A stretch of 11,717 bases of DNA from Bacillota bacterium (GCA_012799075.1 JAAZLZ010000002.1:1-11717); one strand, 5' to 3'; shown: positions 1-7,262, numbered from the stretch's first letter. Notes: generated by a model from the sequence alone, not told the origin. Numbers and translations are program-made.

Positions 1-980
1 CCTGCGGCCACTGTCCGGGCAAAAATCTTGAACTGGGAATCCCGGAAGGCCTCAGTGACATCAACAAGCTCCATTCCAAACCGCATATCGGGCTTATCCG
101 ATCCAAATCGCGCCATGGCTTCCCGATAGCTTAGACGAGGAAAGGGCGGGTTAACCTCCACACCAATTGTTTCGGCAAATACCGCCTGCATCAACCGTTC
201 CGTCATATCGATAATATCTTCCCGATCGATGAAAGACATTTCTACGTCGATCTGGGTGAATTCCGGCTGTCGATCCGCCCGGAGGTCTTCGTCCCGAAAA
301 CATCGTGCCAACTGGAAATACCGTTCCAAACCGCCCATCATCAGAAGCTGCTTGAAAAGCTGGGGCGACTGGGGGAGAGCAAAAAACTCACCAGGATGAA
401 CCCGGCTGGGGACCAAGAAATCCCGAGCTCCTTCCGGGGTGCTTCGGGTAAGCATCGGAGTCTCAACTTCAATGAACCCTTCCCTGTCAAAGAAGTCCCG
501 GGTGGCCTTTGCCGCCCGATGCCTCAAGGTGATGTTCTTCAGCATCTCCGGCCGTCGCATATCCAAATAGCGATAGCGCAGGCGCAGCGTCTCATCCACA
601 TCCTTGACCGGCCCCCCCGTATAAATAGGGAAGGGCGGGGTCTGGGAGGGATTGAGCACCTTAAGCTTAGCGGCGACAACTTCAATTTCGCCCGTGGCCA
701 GATCGGGGTTTTCCATGCCCTCCAAACGCCGAGTGACGATCCCTTTGACCGCAATCACATACTCGTTGCGGAGGCTTTCCGCAACGGTGAAAGCATCACC
801 GGGCTCGGGGTTGAAAACCACTTGCACCACACCGGAACGGTCCCGCATATCGATGAAAATCAAACCGCCATGGTCCCGGCGCCGCTGCACCCAACCCATC
901 AGGGTAACTGCCCGGCCGCTATCCGCCAGACGCAGTACTCCACAACCATCTGTCCTTCTCCACTTGTCCTCTGTTGCCAT
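1..980 (-). CDS. aspS: Aspartyl-tRNA synthetase, bacterial type (3' end beyond window)
   Basis: Class II aminoacyl-tRNA synthetase that attaches aspartate to tRNA-Asp in the cytoplasm. About 326 residues are visible; bacterial AspRS is usually near 590, so roughly the last 45% lies outside the left edge. Residues 1-108 form the OB-fold anticodon-binding domain (GWVQRRRDHGG at 29-39, IFIDMRDRSG at 41-50). The catalytic core follows, with the motif 1 region EGFIEVETPMLTRSTPEGARD at about 167-187 and motif 2 around FRDEDLRADRQPEF (228-241), which holds the ATP-binding arginine. The visible end enters the GAD insertion domain typical of bacterial AspRS. The ATG at 980 is preceded by GGAGG nine bases upstream, and the hisS stop is 15 bases away, so it is the last visible gene of the foldase-hisS-aspS unit. 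His37 and Gly88 match positions linked to a non-discriminating enzyme (see findings). Function is near certain; tRNA specificity is inferred. Confidence 0.97.
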   Translation of the reverse strand, partial: MATEDKWRRTDGCGVLRLADSGRAVTLMGWVQRRRDHGGLIFIDMRDRSGVVQVVFNPEPGDAFTVAESLRNEYVIAVKGIVTRRLEGMENPDLATGEIEVVAAKLKVLNPSQTPPFPIYTGGPVKDVDETLRLRYRYLDMRRPEMLKNITLRHRAAKATRDFFDREGFIEVETPMLTRSTPEGARDFLVPSRVHPGEFFALPQSPQLFKQLLMMGGLERYFQLARCFRDEDLRADRQPEFTQIDVEMSFIDREDIIDMTERLMQAVFAETIGVEVNPPFPRLSYREAMARFGSDKPDMRFGMELVDVTEAFRDSQFKIFARTVAA

Positions 981-995
981 CCCCTAAGACCTCCA

Positions 996-2276
996 CTAAC
1001 CCGAAATTTTCTGCAGTGACAAGCTCTCCGGCGATTCAATTAATTGGGCTAGGGGTACTTCCTGTTGGCCCCCATCCTCCATGTTGCGAATAACGGCCGC
1101 GTTGCGACCCAATTCCTCTTCCCCGATGATGATCACATGGGCTGCACCCAGGCGATCCGCGGTTTTCAATTGGGCCCGCAGGCTCCGTCCCTCCGTCTCC
1201 ATCTCAACCCTAAACCCATGGTCTCGCAGGGCAACCGCCACCTTTAGAGCCATCATCCGGGCCTTGTCCCCCACAATGGCTACAAAAGCATCCAGCTCCC
1301 GCGACAGGGACAGTTCCTTTCCCTGGGATTCCAGGGCCAACAAGAGCCGGTCCATCCCCGCGGCAAACCCTACCGCCGGCGTGGCTCTGCCTCCACATTC
1401 TTCGGCCAAGCCATCGTAGCGCCCGCCCCCGGCCACGGCTCTTTGCGCCCCCATCCCCGGGGCGATTACTTCAAAAACCGTCTTGGTATAATAGTCCAGG
1501 CCCCGCACCAAACGCGGATTGAGGGAATAGGGACGGCCCAAAGACGTTAAGTACCGTTGTACAAGCTCGAAATGGTCCCGGCACTCAGGGCACAGATAGT
1601 CGCCAATTTCCGGAACTTGCTCCAATTCCTCGCGACATGTGTTTTCTTTGCAGTCTAGAATCCGCACCGGATTTAGCTCGTAGCGGGTTCGACACACGGG
1701 ACAAAGCCGATCAAGACGTCCCTTAAGGTAGTGCTTCAACCCTTCCCTATACATTGGCCGACACCGGGGACAGCCCATGCTGTTCACCTCGATATGCAGA
1801 CCCTCTAGCCCCATCTCCTCAAAAATCGTTAAAGCCACCAGGATGGTTTCCGTGTCCATCAATGGATCTTGACTTCCCAGGGCTTCAATGCCGAATTGAT
1901 GGAACTGGCGGTAACGTCCCGCCTGGGGACGCTCATAGCGAAACATAGGCCCATGGTAAAACAAGCGGACTGGCTGGGCCGATCCATAGAGCTTATGTTC
2001 CAAATAGGCCCTGACGACGGGAGCTGTCCCTTCTGGCCGCAAGGTGATGCTGCGACCACCCCGATCGGTGAAGGTATACATTTCCTTCTCAACTATATCA
2101 GTAGCTTCCCCAATGCCTCGCTGGAACAGCTCCGTATGTTCGAATAGGGGAGTACGGATCTCCCTGTACCCATATCTGGCGCAAACACGTCGGACTATAT
2201 CCTCCATGTACTGCCACTTCTCCACTTCACCGGGGAGAATATCCTTCGTGCCCCGTGGAGCGCTAATTCCGGACAT
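996..2276 (-). CDS. hisS: Histidyl-tRNA synthetase
   Basis: Class II synthetase that charges tRNA-His with histidine. The 426-residue length is normal for bacterial HisRS. Visible signatures: the N-terminal APRGTKDILPGE (6-17), motif 2 RYERPQAGRYRQFHQFGIEA (113-132), the histidine-specific LVRGLDYYTKTVFE (256-269), AGGGRYDGL (282-290), motif 3 AVGFAAGMDRLLLAL (301-315), and a C-terminal anticodon-binding domain from about 328. An insertion at 169-232 carries eight cysteines, including three CxxC pairs (169/172, 192/195, 229/232), possibly a metal site. The reading frame is open upstream to 2336, but the start was set at the ATG at 2276 because AAAGGAGT lies eight bases before it and the protein then begins MSGISAPRGTKD, as the family does. 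The extra upstream residues would read through a strong RNA stem-loop. The 15-base gap to aspS indicates co-transcription. Confidence 0.97.
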   Translation of the reverse strand: MSGISAPRGTKDILPGEVEKWQYMEDIVRRVCARYGYREIRTPLFEHTELFQRGIGEATDIVEKEMYTFTDRGGRSITLRPEGTAPVVRAYLEHKLYGSAQPVRLFYHGPMFRYERPQAGRYRQFHQFGIEALGSQDPLMDTETILVALTIFEEMGLEGLHIEVNSMGCPRCRPMYREGLKHYLKGRLDRLCPVCRTRYELNPVRILDCKENTCREELEQVPEIGDYLCPECRDHFELVQRYLTSLGRPYSLNPRLVRGLDYYTKTVFEVIAPGMGAQRAVAGGGRYDGLAEECGGRATPAVGFAAGMDRLLLALESQGKELSLSRELDAFVAIVGDKARMMALKVAVALRDHGFRVEMETEGRSLRAQLKTADRLGAAHVIIIGEEELGRNAAVIRNMEDGGQQEVPLAQLIESPESLSLQKISG

Positions 2277-2284
2277 GCTGTGAG

Positions 2285-2311
2285 ACTCCTTTCCGCCACT
2301 ATTGAAAGAGT
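2285..2311 (-). promoter_or_regulatory. Possible stem-loop hiding the hisS ribosome binding site
   Basis: On the minus strand, ACTCTTTC (2311-2304) can pair with GAAAGGAGT (2293-2285), giving eight base pairs with one bulged G at 2289 and a 10-base loop. The right arm contains the hisS Shine-Dalgarno sequence AAAGGAG. The left arm is also used by the stronger hairpin at 2305-2334, so the two folds exclude each other. The pairing is seen directly; a regulatory role is inference, and this fold is weaker than its competitor. Confidence 0.3.
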
Positions 2312-2334
2312 GGTGGCATCCGCCACCACCCTCC
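2305..2334 (-). promoter_or_regulatory. Strong stem-loop in the foldase-hisS gap
   Basis: A perfect 8-base inverted repeat (GTGGTGGC / GCCACCAC) with a 4-base loop lies at 2310-2329. In RNA it extends to 13 pairs with G-U wobbles (2305-2334). The following bases are CAATAGTGG rather than a run of T, so it is not a convincing intrinsic terminator. It sits 11 bases upstream of the hisS Shine-Dalgarno region. It could be a weak attenuator, an RNA-processing or stability element protecting one side of the message, or part of a switch with the 2285-2311 pairing. Confidence 0.55.
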
Positions 2335-2338
2335 ACAT

Positions 2339-2358
2339 CCCAGGGTCATCCCCTTGGG
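2339..2358 (-). promoter_or_regulatory. Small stem-loop right after the foldase stop codon
   Basis: Immediately after the foldase TAG the minus strand reads CCCA-AG-GGG-ATGA-CCC-TGGG. This gives a 4 bp plus 3 bp GC-rich stem with a 2-base bulge and a 4-base loop. It lies just 5' of the larger hairpin at 2305-2334. There is no T-run after it. It may stabilise the 3' end of the foldase message; function is unproven. Confidence 0.35.
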
Positions 2359-3813
2359 CTAAGGCGCCGGGGATTCCTCAGGCGCTTCCTCAGCTTGGTT
2401 CTCTTCCATTTCCTGCAAGGCCTTCAATTGCTCCTCGTAGCGGCGCTGGAGTTCTCCGATCCGCTCCTCCACCACGGCGACTTCTTCCCTGCCCATTCGT
2501 TGAAGAATACTGCTGATCTGGATCTGCACCAAGAAATCCGAGGAGGCTTTCTCGGAGGCTGCAAGCAGCGACTCCACTCCCTTGTCTTGCTCATCCGCCT
2601 GCAGATAAGCCAGTCCTAGCATCAAATGGAGCTGGGCATCGGAGTCCACCTGGGAAACAGCTTCCTCCAGTTCCTGAACTGCTTCCTGGGTCTTGTCCTG
2701 CTCCAGGTAAGCCTGAGCAAGGGAGGCCCGCAAGTAAGCATCGTCGGGTTCTTCCTCCAAGGCCGCCTTGTAATGTTCAACAGCAGCGTCCACATTGCCT
2801 TCCCGCATCAACCCATGGGCGATGATCTGCTCGTCTTTAATCACCACTTGGGAATCATCACGCAGGTCGGTCACAAATTCAAGGACCCTGTTGTTTACCT
2901 TCTGGTCCTTTAGTTCTGCCGCCAAGGAATCCCTAGCTTCCAAGAACTCATCGCCCTCGGCGTGTTTTTTCTCGAGCATCTTGATCATATGAAAGCCATA
3001 GTCTGTTTCGACAACATCACTGATCTCCCCAACTTCCAGGGTAAGGGCCGCCTCTTCAAATTCCTTCACTAGCCGTCCTCGACCGACAAAACCCAAGTCC
3101 CCGCCCTGCTCTTTCGTCCCTTCGTCCTCCGAATAGGCCCTGGCTAATTCGGCGAAGTCAGCCCCTTGTTGGAGCTGTTCTGCCAGCCCCTGGATCTTCT
3201 CCCGGGCTTTTCCCTTGGCCTCAGGGCTATCATCTTCAGGGATTACCAAGATGTGAGCCGGCCGCACCTCTTCGTAGGCACTGGCGATTTCCTCTTCGGT
3301 GATCTTCACTTCATTGCGAAGGCCATCTAAGAGCTTCTCCACCTGGATCTGTTCTTTGAGATAACCCCGGAGCTGTCCTTCGGTAAGGTTGCTGCTCCGC
3401 AGCTGCTCCTCAAAATCCTTGGCCGAGGAGAAATTGTCCTTGATTTCACTTAGCTTTGCATCGATTTCCTTCCGGGAAACCTTGATTTTTTGCTTCTTCG
3501 CCTCTTGGAGAAGAAGGGTTTGGTTTACCAACGATTCGATGGTATTGTACTTGACTGCCTCCACCATCAGGGGATTTACTCTGCCCCCCATCATTTCCTG
3601 GTAGCGCAAGTTAGCATACACATTCTCCTGAAAGGCCGCCCACGATATGGGTTCACCATTTACCAAGGCAATGCTGTTGGCGGCTACTTCTTCTTTGCCC
3701 CGTCGACGATCCATGAGCGCCATCGCCCCTGTGTAGAAAAGGGACGCACCGAAGGCAATGGCAACGACAATTAGGATGCCCCGGGTATTCTTACGCAGCT
3801 TTTGGAAAAGCAT
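2359..3813 (-). CDS. Membrane-anchored parvulin-type peptidyl-prolyl isomerase (PpiD/PrsA/SurA-like) with TPR repeats
   Basis: Predicted extracytoplasmic foldase, 484 residues. A basic N-terminus (LRKNTRG) precedes one hydrophobic segment at about 12-33. There is no lipobox cysteine, so this looks like an uncleaved signal anchor resembling PpiD rather than a PrsA-type lipoprotein. A SurA-type N-terminal chaperone region follows (about 45-180), starting at the typical ALVNGEPIS (49-57). The PPIC rotamase domain is at about 183-281, with RPAHILV, GGDLGFVGRGRLVKEFEEAA (237-256) and DYGFHMIKMLE (271-281). Residues 332-440 contain about three TPR units beginning at 332, 366 and 400, an exact 34-residue period. 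A charged coiled-coil segment (about 444-475) and an acidic tail end the protein. ATG at 3813 is preceded by AGGAGG with 10-base spacing. It opens the second transcription unit, behind its own promoter and ahead of hisS, a place where foldases are not usually found in the conserved Firmicutes order. Domain calls are firm; the client proteins are unknown. Confidence 0.88.
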   Translation of the reverse strand: MLFQKLRKNTRGILIVVAIAFGASLFYTGAMALMDRRRGKEEVAANSIALVNGEPISWAAFQENVYANLRYQEMMGGRVNPLMVEAVKYNTIESLVNQTLLLQEAKKQKIKVSRKEIDAKLSEIKDNFSSAKDFEEQLRSSNLTEGQLRGYLKEQIQVEKLLDGLRNEVKITEEEIASAYEEVRPAHILVIPEDDSPEAKGKAREKIQGLAEQLQQGADFAELARAYSEDEGTKEQGGDLGFVGRGRLVKEFEEAALTLEVGEISDVVETDYGFHMIKMLEKKHAEGDEFLEARDSLAAELKDQKVNNRVLEFVTDLRDDSQVVIKDEQIIAHGLMREGNVDAAVEHYKAALEEEPDDAYLRASLAQAYLEQDKTQEAVQELEEAVSQVDSDAQLHLMLGLAYLQADEQDKGVESLLAASEKASSDFLVQIQISSILQRMGREEVAVVEERIGELQRRYEEQLKALQEMEENQAEEAPEESPAP

Positions 3814-3880
3814 GGGCTTTTTGCCTCCTAGCTCTGAATAATGAAGAAAATAAGGCCCTTTCTCGCTGAATCACACAGCC

Positions 3881-3910
3881 ATTGTACTGTATTGCCTGCC
3901 AGCCTGTCAA
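3881..3910 (-). promoter_or_regulatory. Sigma-A-type promoter for the foldase-hisS-aspS unit
   Basis: On the minus strand TTGACA (3910-3905, a perfect -35) is followed after 18 bases by TACAAT (3886-3881, five of six matches to the -10 consensus). It lies in the only sizeable gap of the window (3814-3928), between the hydrolase stop and the foldase start. Transcription would begin near 3874, leaving a leader of about 60 bases. Location and consensus match make this the best promoter candidate in the window. Confidence 0.75.
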
Positions 3911-3928
3911 CAAGGGCCGGGAAGGGTT

Positions 3929-4555
3929 TTACTGCCGGCAGTACGGATTGCTCTTCTTTTCACGACCAATGGTCGTGCCCGGTCCGTGCCCAGGATAAAC
4001 ATCAATGTGGGCAGGTAGACCCATGAGCTTCTGTAAAGAATTGCTTAAGTCGACAAAAACGCCGCCAGGCAGATCCGTTCGCCCTACCGCACCGGCAAAC
4101 AAGGTGTCCCCCGTAAAGAGGCTCTCCCCAATCAGAAAGCAGCAGCTTCCCGGCGTATGGCCTGGTGTGTGGAGCACTTCGACGGATAATCCAGCTAGAG
4201 TTATTTCCTCCCCCGCGGTGACCAAATGGTCCGCCGGGGGTCCGGTAATCGGATCGTAGGCAGTAAACGCCTGGGAGAGATTCTTCGCGGGCGTTGTCAG
4301 ATAAGAAGCATCATTGGCGTGAACGTAGATCGGCACTTGACCCTGCTTATGTAAGTCGCCTAAGGCGCCGATATGATCCGCATGACCATGGGTGCACAAA
4401 ATAGCCGCCCCTTGGAGGTTCAATGCCTGTAGGCAGGCCAGGATGTCAGGTCCATCGCCACCTGGATCGATAATTAACGCCTCATCATGTCCCTTGCGGT
4501 AAACCACATAGCAGTTGGCCTGTCCCCATCCGACAACTAGTCTTTTGATCTCCAT
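3929..4555 (-). CDS. MBL-fold metallo-hydrolase, glyoxalase-II-like (YqgX type)
   Basis: Metallo-beta-lactamase-fold hydrolase of 208 residues, probably cytoplasmic and acting on a thioester or similar small substrate. All metal ligands are visible: the THGHADH motif (55-61, ligands H56, H58, D60, H61), H133 in HTPGHTPGS (129-137), D150 in FTGD (147-150), and H190 in YPGHG (187-191). GRTDLPGG (158-165) is typical of the glyoxalase-II-related subgroup. The protein ends soon after the last histidine and lacks the C-terminal helical domain of true glyoxalase II, so glutathione-thioester specificity should not be assumed. ATG at 4555 follows AGGGGG with eight-base spacing, and the dtd stop is only 11 bases upstream, so it is coupled to dtd. 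A relative of this kind commonly sits next to relA-dtd in clostridia. The exact substrate is unknown. Confidence 0.9.
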   Translation of the reverse strand: MEIKRLVVGWGQANCYVVYRKGHDEALIIDPGGDGPDILACLQALNLQGAAILCTHGHADHIGALGDLHKQGQVPIYVHANDASYLTTPAKNLSQAFTAYDPITGPPADHLVTAGEEITLAGLSVEVLHTPGHTPGSCCFLIGESLFTGDTLFAGAVGRTDLPGGVFVDLSNSLQKLMGLPAHIDVYPGHGPGTTIGREKKSNPYCRQ

Positions 4556-4566
4556 CCCAACGCCCC

Positions 4567-5019
4567 CTAAAAAGCCCCCCGGCTCTCCAAAAGCAGGGTT
4601 ACAGGTCCATCATTGCTGATTTCAACCAACATATGCTCCCCGAAGACGCCCGTAGCAACCTTAAGTCCCACATCCCGGAGGTTGTCCACGAATACGCCAT
4701 AAAGCTCCTCAGCTTTGGCAAGCCCCGCGGCTGCAGTGAAGCTTGGCCGCCGCCCCTTGCGACAGTCTCCCAAGAGGGTGAACTGGGAAACCACCAAGAT
4801 GTCCGCGCCTGCATCCAGGGCGGACACATTAAGCTTTCCTTCTTCATCAGGGAAAACCCGCAAATGGGCTATCTTGTCGGCCAAATATCGGGCATCCTCC
4901 CCCTCATCGTCAACTGCCACCCCTAGTAGGACAACAAAACCGGTCCCTATTTCCCCAACTACTTTGTCCTTTACCTTGACTGCACCTTTGCTGCAACGCT
5001 GGACTACCGCCCTCACCAT
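4567..5019 (-). CDS. dtd: D-aminoacyl-tRNA deacylase
   Basis: Homodimeric enzyme that hydrolyses D-aminoacyl-tRNA, and mischarged Gly-tRNA-Ala in studied homologues, keeping D-amino acids out of translation. The 150-residue length matches the family. Hallmarks are the N-terminal RAVVQRC (3-9), the SQFTL active-site motif (78-82), and the NDGPVT motif (136-141) whose Gly-Pro pair forms the chirality-reading cross-subunit site. The frame is open further upstream, but that part overlaps the end of relA and is not Dtd-like. The ATG at 5019 has AAGGGGG only three bases away. The next codon is GTG (5016), which would give the canonical start MRAVVQR with a better six-base spacing, so the true start may be 5016. 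The gap to relA is 10 bases, indicating translational coupling. Confidence 0.95.
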   Translation of the reverse strand: MVRAVVQRCSKGAVKVKDKVVGEIGTGFVVLLGVAVDDEGEDARYLADKIAHLRVFPDEEGKLNVSALDAGADILVVSQFTLLGDCRKGRRPSFTAAAGLAKAEELYGVFVDNLRDVGLKVATGVFGEHMLVEISNDGPVTLLLESRGAF

Positions 5020-5029
5020 AAACCCCCTT

Positions 5030-7249
5030 CTAAGTTGGATAGGCCCGGTGGGCATCCACCACCCCATCCACTCTCTTGATTCGATCGATGACCGCCTGCA
5101 TGTGGTCAATATCATGGATGTCAACCACCAGGCTGACATGGGCCACTCGTTCTTTAGTCGTTCGAGCATTGACTGCTTCGATGTTCGTCTTCTGTTCACT
5201 GACCGCGTTCATGATGCTTGCCAACAAGTTGACTCGATCGACGGCCTCAACCTGGATCTCCACGGGGTAGGCTGCGTCTTCAATCCTGATCCATTCCACC
5301 GGCAGGCATCTTTGGGGAGACTGGCGCAAAGAGACAATGTTGGGACAATCCGTCCGGTGTACCGAGACTCCCCGGCCCCTAGTCACATAACCGATGATGT
5401 CATCTCCGGGCACGGGCGTGCAACACTTGGAAAAGCGGATCAAAAGGTCATCCATCCCCTTGACCCGGACGCCTTTGGCCAACCCCCCCCTTTCCGCCCC
5501 CAAAGTCTTGCGGCTCAGTTTCTCGCGGCGGATCTCCTGGCGCCGTGCTTCTAGTTCCTTGGTGCCGACGATCCTCCCCAAAGCTTGCGCCGCGGTTAGT
5601 TTGCCGAAGCCGATGCTGGCCAAAAGATCATCTACACCGACGAAGCCAAAGCGTTTGGCCGCCTCCATCAATCGCTCTTGCTTCAGTATCTCATGGGGTT
5701 CAAGCCCGTACTTTCGGCCTTCCTTCTCCAGGCTTTCTTTGCCCCGGACAATGCTCTCCTCCCGCTGGGATTCCTTCAGATGGGCCCTGATCTTGCTTCG
5801 GGCCTTGGAGGTCTTGACCACCGACAACCAATCCCGGCTGGGAGAGGCATTCTTGGAAGTTATGATCTGAACAAACTCGCCATTCTTCAGTTTGTAGTCC
5901 AAGGGCACAATCCGGCCGTCAACCCGCGCGCCCATACACTGCAAGCCAATGTCGGTGTGGACGCTGAAAGCAAAATCAATCGGGGTCGAACCGGCAGGCA
6001 GAGCCTTGACATCCCCCTTAGGTGTGAACACGAAAACCTCATCCTCGAACAAGTCGATCTTCAAGGTCTCCATGAACTCTTGGGGATCCTTCATGTCCTT
6101 TAGCCATTCCATTACCTCGCCGAGCCAGGCCACCTTGTCTTCAAATTCGCGGCCCGCCTTAAATCCCTCTTTGTAAAGCCAATGAGCGGCGATTCCCCGC
6201 TCGGCGATCCGGTGCATGTCCTTAGTCCGGATTTGAATTTCCACCGGTTCTCCCATGGGACCGACGACCGTTGTGTGCAAGGACTGATACATATTCGACT
6301 TGGGCATTGCGATGTAGTCTTTGAATCGTCCTGGGATTGGCTTCCACATCGTATGGACGATCCCCAAAACGCCATAGCAATCCTTGACCGAATCGACAAT
6401 CACCCGGACGCCCATCAGGTCGTAGACTTCATCAAACTCCTTGCCCTGCCGCTTCATCTTTTGGTAGATGCTATAGAGGTGCTTATTCCTGCCCTGCAGC
6501 TCCCCTTCGATGCCGGTCTCAGCCAATTTGGCTTCCAGCTGCTCAAGGACCAGACCTAGATTTCCTTCCCGCTCTTGCCTCCGGGAAGCCACCAGTTCCA
6601 CCAGGCGATAATACTCCTCCGGCTCCAGGAAGCGCAGGGCCAGGTCTTCCATCTCCCACTTGAGGCTCCACATACCTAAACGATGGGCCAGAGGAGAATA
6701 GATTTCCAGGGTCTCCTTAGCGATCTTTCGCTGCCTTTCGGGGGGCAGATAGCGCAACGTCCGCATGTTATGCAGCCTATCCGCCAGTTTGATTAGGATC
6801 ACCCGCAAGTCCTCGGCCATTGCCAAGAACATCTTGCGAAGGCTTTCGGCTTGATGCTCCTCCTTAGACTGGAAGGGAATCTTGCTCAGCTTGGTGACTC
6901 CATCGACCAGGCTGGCAACTTCCTCGCCGAACTCCGCCGCTAAATCTTCCAGGGAAATTTCCGTATCTTCCAGCACATCATGGAGCAGACCGGCGCTAAT
7001 CGTGACCACATCCAGCTCAAGGCTGGCCAACACCTTAGCTACTTCCAAGGGATGACAAAAATAAACGTCCCCCGAATCGCGGTACTGTCCCGAATGGGCC
7101 ATCCGCGCAAAATTGCAGGCCCTCGTCAGCAGCTCCTCATCCGCCTCGGGATTGTACTCTTTGATCCTGGCGATGAGCTCCCGCAGACCTGCGTCATCCT
7201 GTTCCTCACCGGGATGGACCTTTGCCTGGATCCTGTCCCTACCATCCAA
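5030..7249 (-). CDS. relA: Bifunctional (p)ppGpp synthetase/hydrolase Rel (RelA/SpoT homologue)
   Basis: Stringent-response enzyme of 739 residues, which makes (p)ppGpp from ATP and GTP/GDP when uncharged tRNA reaches the ribosome and also degrades it. The HD hydrolase domain spans about 40-195, with H52, H66, HD at 90-91, and KLADRLHNMRTL (154-165). The synthetase domain (about 245-355) includes GRNKHLYSIYQKMKRQG (253-269) and GRFKDYIAMPKSNMYQSLHTT (307-327). Its RFKD (308-311) is the RxKD form found in bifunctional Rel, not the ExDD of synthetase-only RelA. TGS follows at about 400-462 (VFVFTPKGDVKALPAGST), then the helical region, the zinc-finger-like segment (KCCTPVPGDD at 608-617, HRTDCPN at 631-637) and ACT at about 661-735. 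The start is TTG at 7249: an in-frame stop lies three codons upstream and GAGGTG sits seven bases before it. An out-of-frame ATG at 7245 is not the start. It lies 21 bases after apt and 10 before dtd. Confidence 0.96.
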   Translation of the reverse strand: MDGRDRIQAKVHPGEEQDDAGLRELIARIKEYNPEADEELLTRACNFARMAHSGQYRDSGDVYFCHPLEVAKVLASLELDVVTISAGLLHDVLEDTEISLEDLAAEFGEEVASLVDGVTKLSKIPFQSKEEHQAESLRKMFLAMAEDLRVILIKLADRLHNMRTLRYLPPERQRKIAKETLEIYSPLAHRLGMWSLKWEMEDLALRFLEPEEYYRLVELVASRRQEREGNLGLVLEQLEAKLAETGIEGELQGRNKHLYSIYQKMKRQGKEFDEVYDLMGVRVIVDSVKDCYGVLGIVHTMWKPIPGRFKDYIAMPKSNMYQSLHTTVVGPMGEPVEIQIRTKDMHRIAERGIAAHWLYKEGFKAGREFEDKVAWLGEVMEWLKDMKDPQEFMETLKIDLFEDEVFVFTPKGDVKALPAGSTPIDFAFSVHTDIGLQCMGARVDGRIVPLDYKLKNGEFVQIITSKNASPSRDWLSVVKTSKARSKIRAHLKESQREESIVRGKESLEKEGRKYGLEPHEILKQERLMEAAKRFGFVGVDDLLASIGFGKLTAAQALGRIVGTKELEARRQEIRREKLSRKTLGAERGGLAKGVRVKGMDDLLIRFSKCCTPVPGDDIIGYVTRGRGVSVHRTDCPNIVSLRQSPQRCLPVEWIRIEDAAYPVEIQVEAVDRVNLLASIMNAVSEQKTNIEAVNARTTKERVAHVSLVVDIHDIDHMQAVIDRIKRVDGVVDAHRAYPT

Positions 7250-7256
7250 AACCCTT

Positions 7257-7262
7257 CACCTC
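7257..7262 (-). promoter_or_regulatory. Ribosome binding site fixing the relA TTG start
   Basis: GAGGTG, complementary to the 16S rRNA tail, ends seven bases before TTG at 7249. An in-frame TGA (7258-7256) excludes any earlier start. The site is directly adjacent to the small hairpin at 7263-7279. Confidence 0.7.

Noticed and set aside
396..1019. Plus-strand open frame of about 207 codons opposite aspS
   Set aside because: It is a shadow of the conserved AspRS coding frame, with no family resemblance and no ribosome binding site in a sensible place.
1485..1493. Extended -10-like TGGTATAAT on the plus strand, also at about 11653-11661
   Set aside because: Both copies are antisense to codons for Asp-Tyr-Thr or Tyr-Tyr-Thr in conserved motifs and lack a -35 partner, so they are by-products of coding.
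2277..2336. N-terminally extended HisRS of 446 residues
   Set aside because: The extra 20 residues (rich in Gly, His and Ser) come from translating the intergenic hairpin. The ATG at 2276 has the good ribosome binding site and the family-typical start.
2277..2358. T-box riboswitch upstream of hisS
   Set aside because: T-box leaders often precede Firmicutes hisS, but the gap is only 82 bases and lacks the T-box consensus and a terminator T-run.
3814..3858. Possible long-range pairing of GGGC and GCCC enclosing the foldase ribosome binding site
   Set aside because: Only four GC pairs plus a few AU pairs around a bulge; too weak to claim as a leader structure.
3930..3943. 14-base perfect palindrome TACTGCCGGCAGTA at the hydrolase stop codon
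   Set aside because: As RNA it gives only a 5 bp stem with a 4-base loop, and no T-run follows, so it is not a terminator. It may be an operator-like site but nothing supports this.
4715..5554. Long plus-strand open frame of about 279 codons antisense to dtd and relA
   Set aside because: It lies opposite two unmistakable conserved genes, has low-complexity Ser/Pro/Arg-rich translation with no recognisable domain, and is explained by the GC-rich codons of the sense strand.
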